Assembly (NCBI GenBank): GCA_013362295.1
Contig: JABFWJ010000244.1
Coordinates: forward strand, 1 to 28,911
Reading direction: 5' to 3'
DNA: 28,911 bases
Origin: Thermoleophilia bacterium
GTDB taxonomy: Bacteria > Actinomycetota > Thermoleophilia > Gaiellales > Gaiellaceae
The notes under the pieces were generated by a model that ran no database searches, had not been told where the DNA came from, and saw nothing but the letters and a program-made list of their open reading frames with translations. Every line of letters starts with the position of its first letter. Within the stretch, counting starts at the first letter, position 1. Below, piece after piece: positions 28,666 to 28,911 of the stretch. Position numbers and translations under genes: made by a program.

Positions 28666-28911
28666 CGCCCGCGAGGCGGCCGCGAAGACGTCGTCGTCGA
28701 TCGAGTAGGCGCTGGTGAAGTCGACGGCGCCGTTCACCTCGAGCACGACCCACGTGCCGAGGTCGGCGGGGAGGAGGTCGACGCCGACGAGATCTCCGCC
28801 GATCGCGTCCGCAGCAGCCGCGGCGATCGCGGCCGCCTCGCGCGGCGGCACGATGGGCTCGCGGCGCGCGCCGAGCGCGACGTTCGTGCGCCACTCGCCG
28901 GGCGCCGCCAC
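28597..28911 (-). CDS. RimK/LysX-like ATP-grasp ligase, C-terminal part (runs off the window)
   Basis: The visible 104 residues match the end of a RimK-type ATP-grasp domain: EWRTNVALG, then DAIGGDLVGVDLLPADLGTWVVLEVNGAVDF, where VLEVN carries the Mg-ATP Glu and Asn. RimK/LysX enzymes join glutamate or related amino acids to a carboxylate or carrier protein. The start lies beyond 28911. The 3' end overlaps the dehydrogenase by 69 nt on the opposite strand, a long overlap; the last residues (AAAGFSAQPPGLDVLA) are probably not conserved. Confidence 0.8.
   Translation of the reverse strand: MAAPGEWRTNVALGARREPIVPPREAAAIAAAAADAIGGDLVGVDLLPADLGTWVVLEVNGAVDFTSAYSIDDDVFAAASRALAVGVEAAAGFSAQPPGLDVLA

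Overview
The window is a GC-rich, densely packed stretch of bacterial chromosome with short or overlapping gene junctions, GTG starts, and Actinomycetota-like gene families (mycothiol/NDMA-type MDR dehydrogenases, P450, RHH/MazF pair, DHA2 exporter). A deep-branching actinobacterium such as the Thermoleophilia/Gaiellales fits best. That placement is inferred from gene style and was not checked by a phylogeny. No rRNA, tRNA, CRISPR array, insertion sequence or phage gene was found.

Region 1 (1-8967, + strand) is one tightly coupled catabolic operon. It encodes two Opp/Dpp-type permeases, a fused double ATPase, a zinc alcohol dehydrogenase, a homologue of formaldehyde-activating enzyme (Fae), an enolase-superfamily enzyme, a cytochrome P450 and a second zinc alcohol dehydrogenase. 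Every junction overlaps by 1 to 16 nt. The set suggests uptake and oxidative breakdown of a substrate that may release formaldehyde. Region 2 (9031-13880, - strand) holds a DHA2 exporter, a flavin disulfide oxidoreductase, then an MttB-family (non-pyrrolysine) methyltransferase and an IclR regulator. The last two have their own TATAAT promoter, with a perfect palindrome at the start point. Region 3 (13912-17263) holds a cupin, a MazF-type toxin with an RHH antitoxin, an unlisted 36-residue gene divergent from a MarR regulator with two palindromic operators between them, and a secreted amidase.

Region 4 (17397-24510, - strand) is a complete tryptophan operon: trpL-trpE-trpG-trpD-trpC/F fusion-trpB-trpA, followed by a sarcosine-oxidase-like flavoenzyme. 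It is preceded by a promoter, a leader peptide containing Trp-Trp-Ala-Trp and an intrinsic terminator, i.e. a transcription attenuator. Region 5 (24514-28911) carries an M42 peptidase, a thiolase, a Nudix hydrolase, a hidden 49-residue membrane protein, a GNAT acetyltransferase, a 3-hydroxyacyl-CoA dehydrogenase and the end of a RimK-like ATP-grasp gene.

The most unusual signal is a dispersed palindromic repeat with a 13-nt core, CGAAYCWGRTTCG. It occurs at five places. In the three intergenic clusters the cores are spaced exactly 20 nt apart. In the two clusters inside coding sequence (the 3' end of trpB and the 5' end of trpA) the spacing is 18 nt, which keeps the reading frame and gives both proteins an acidic Glu-Ser-Asp-Ser type tail.
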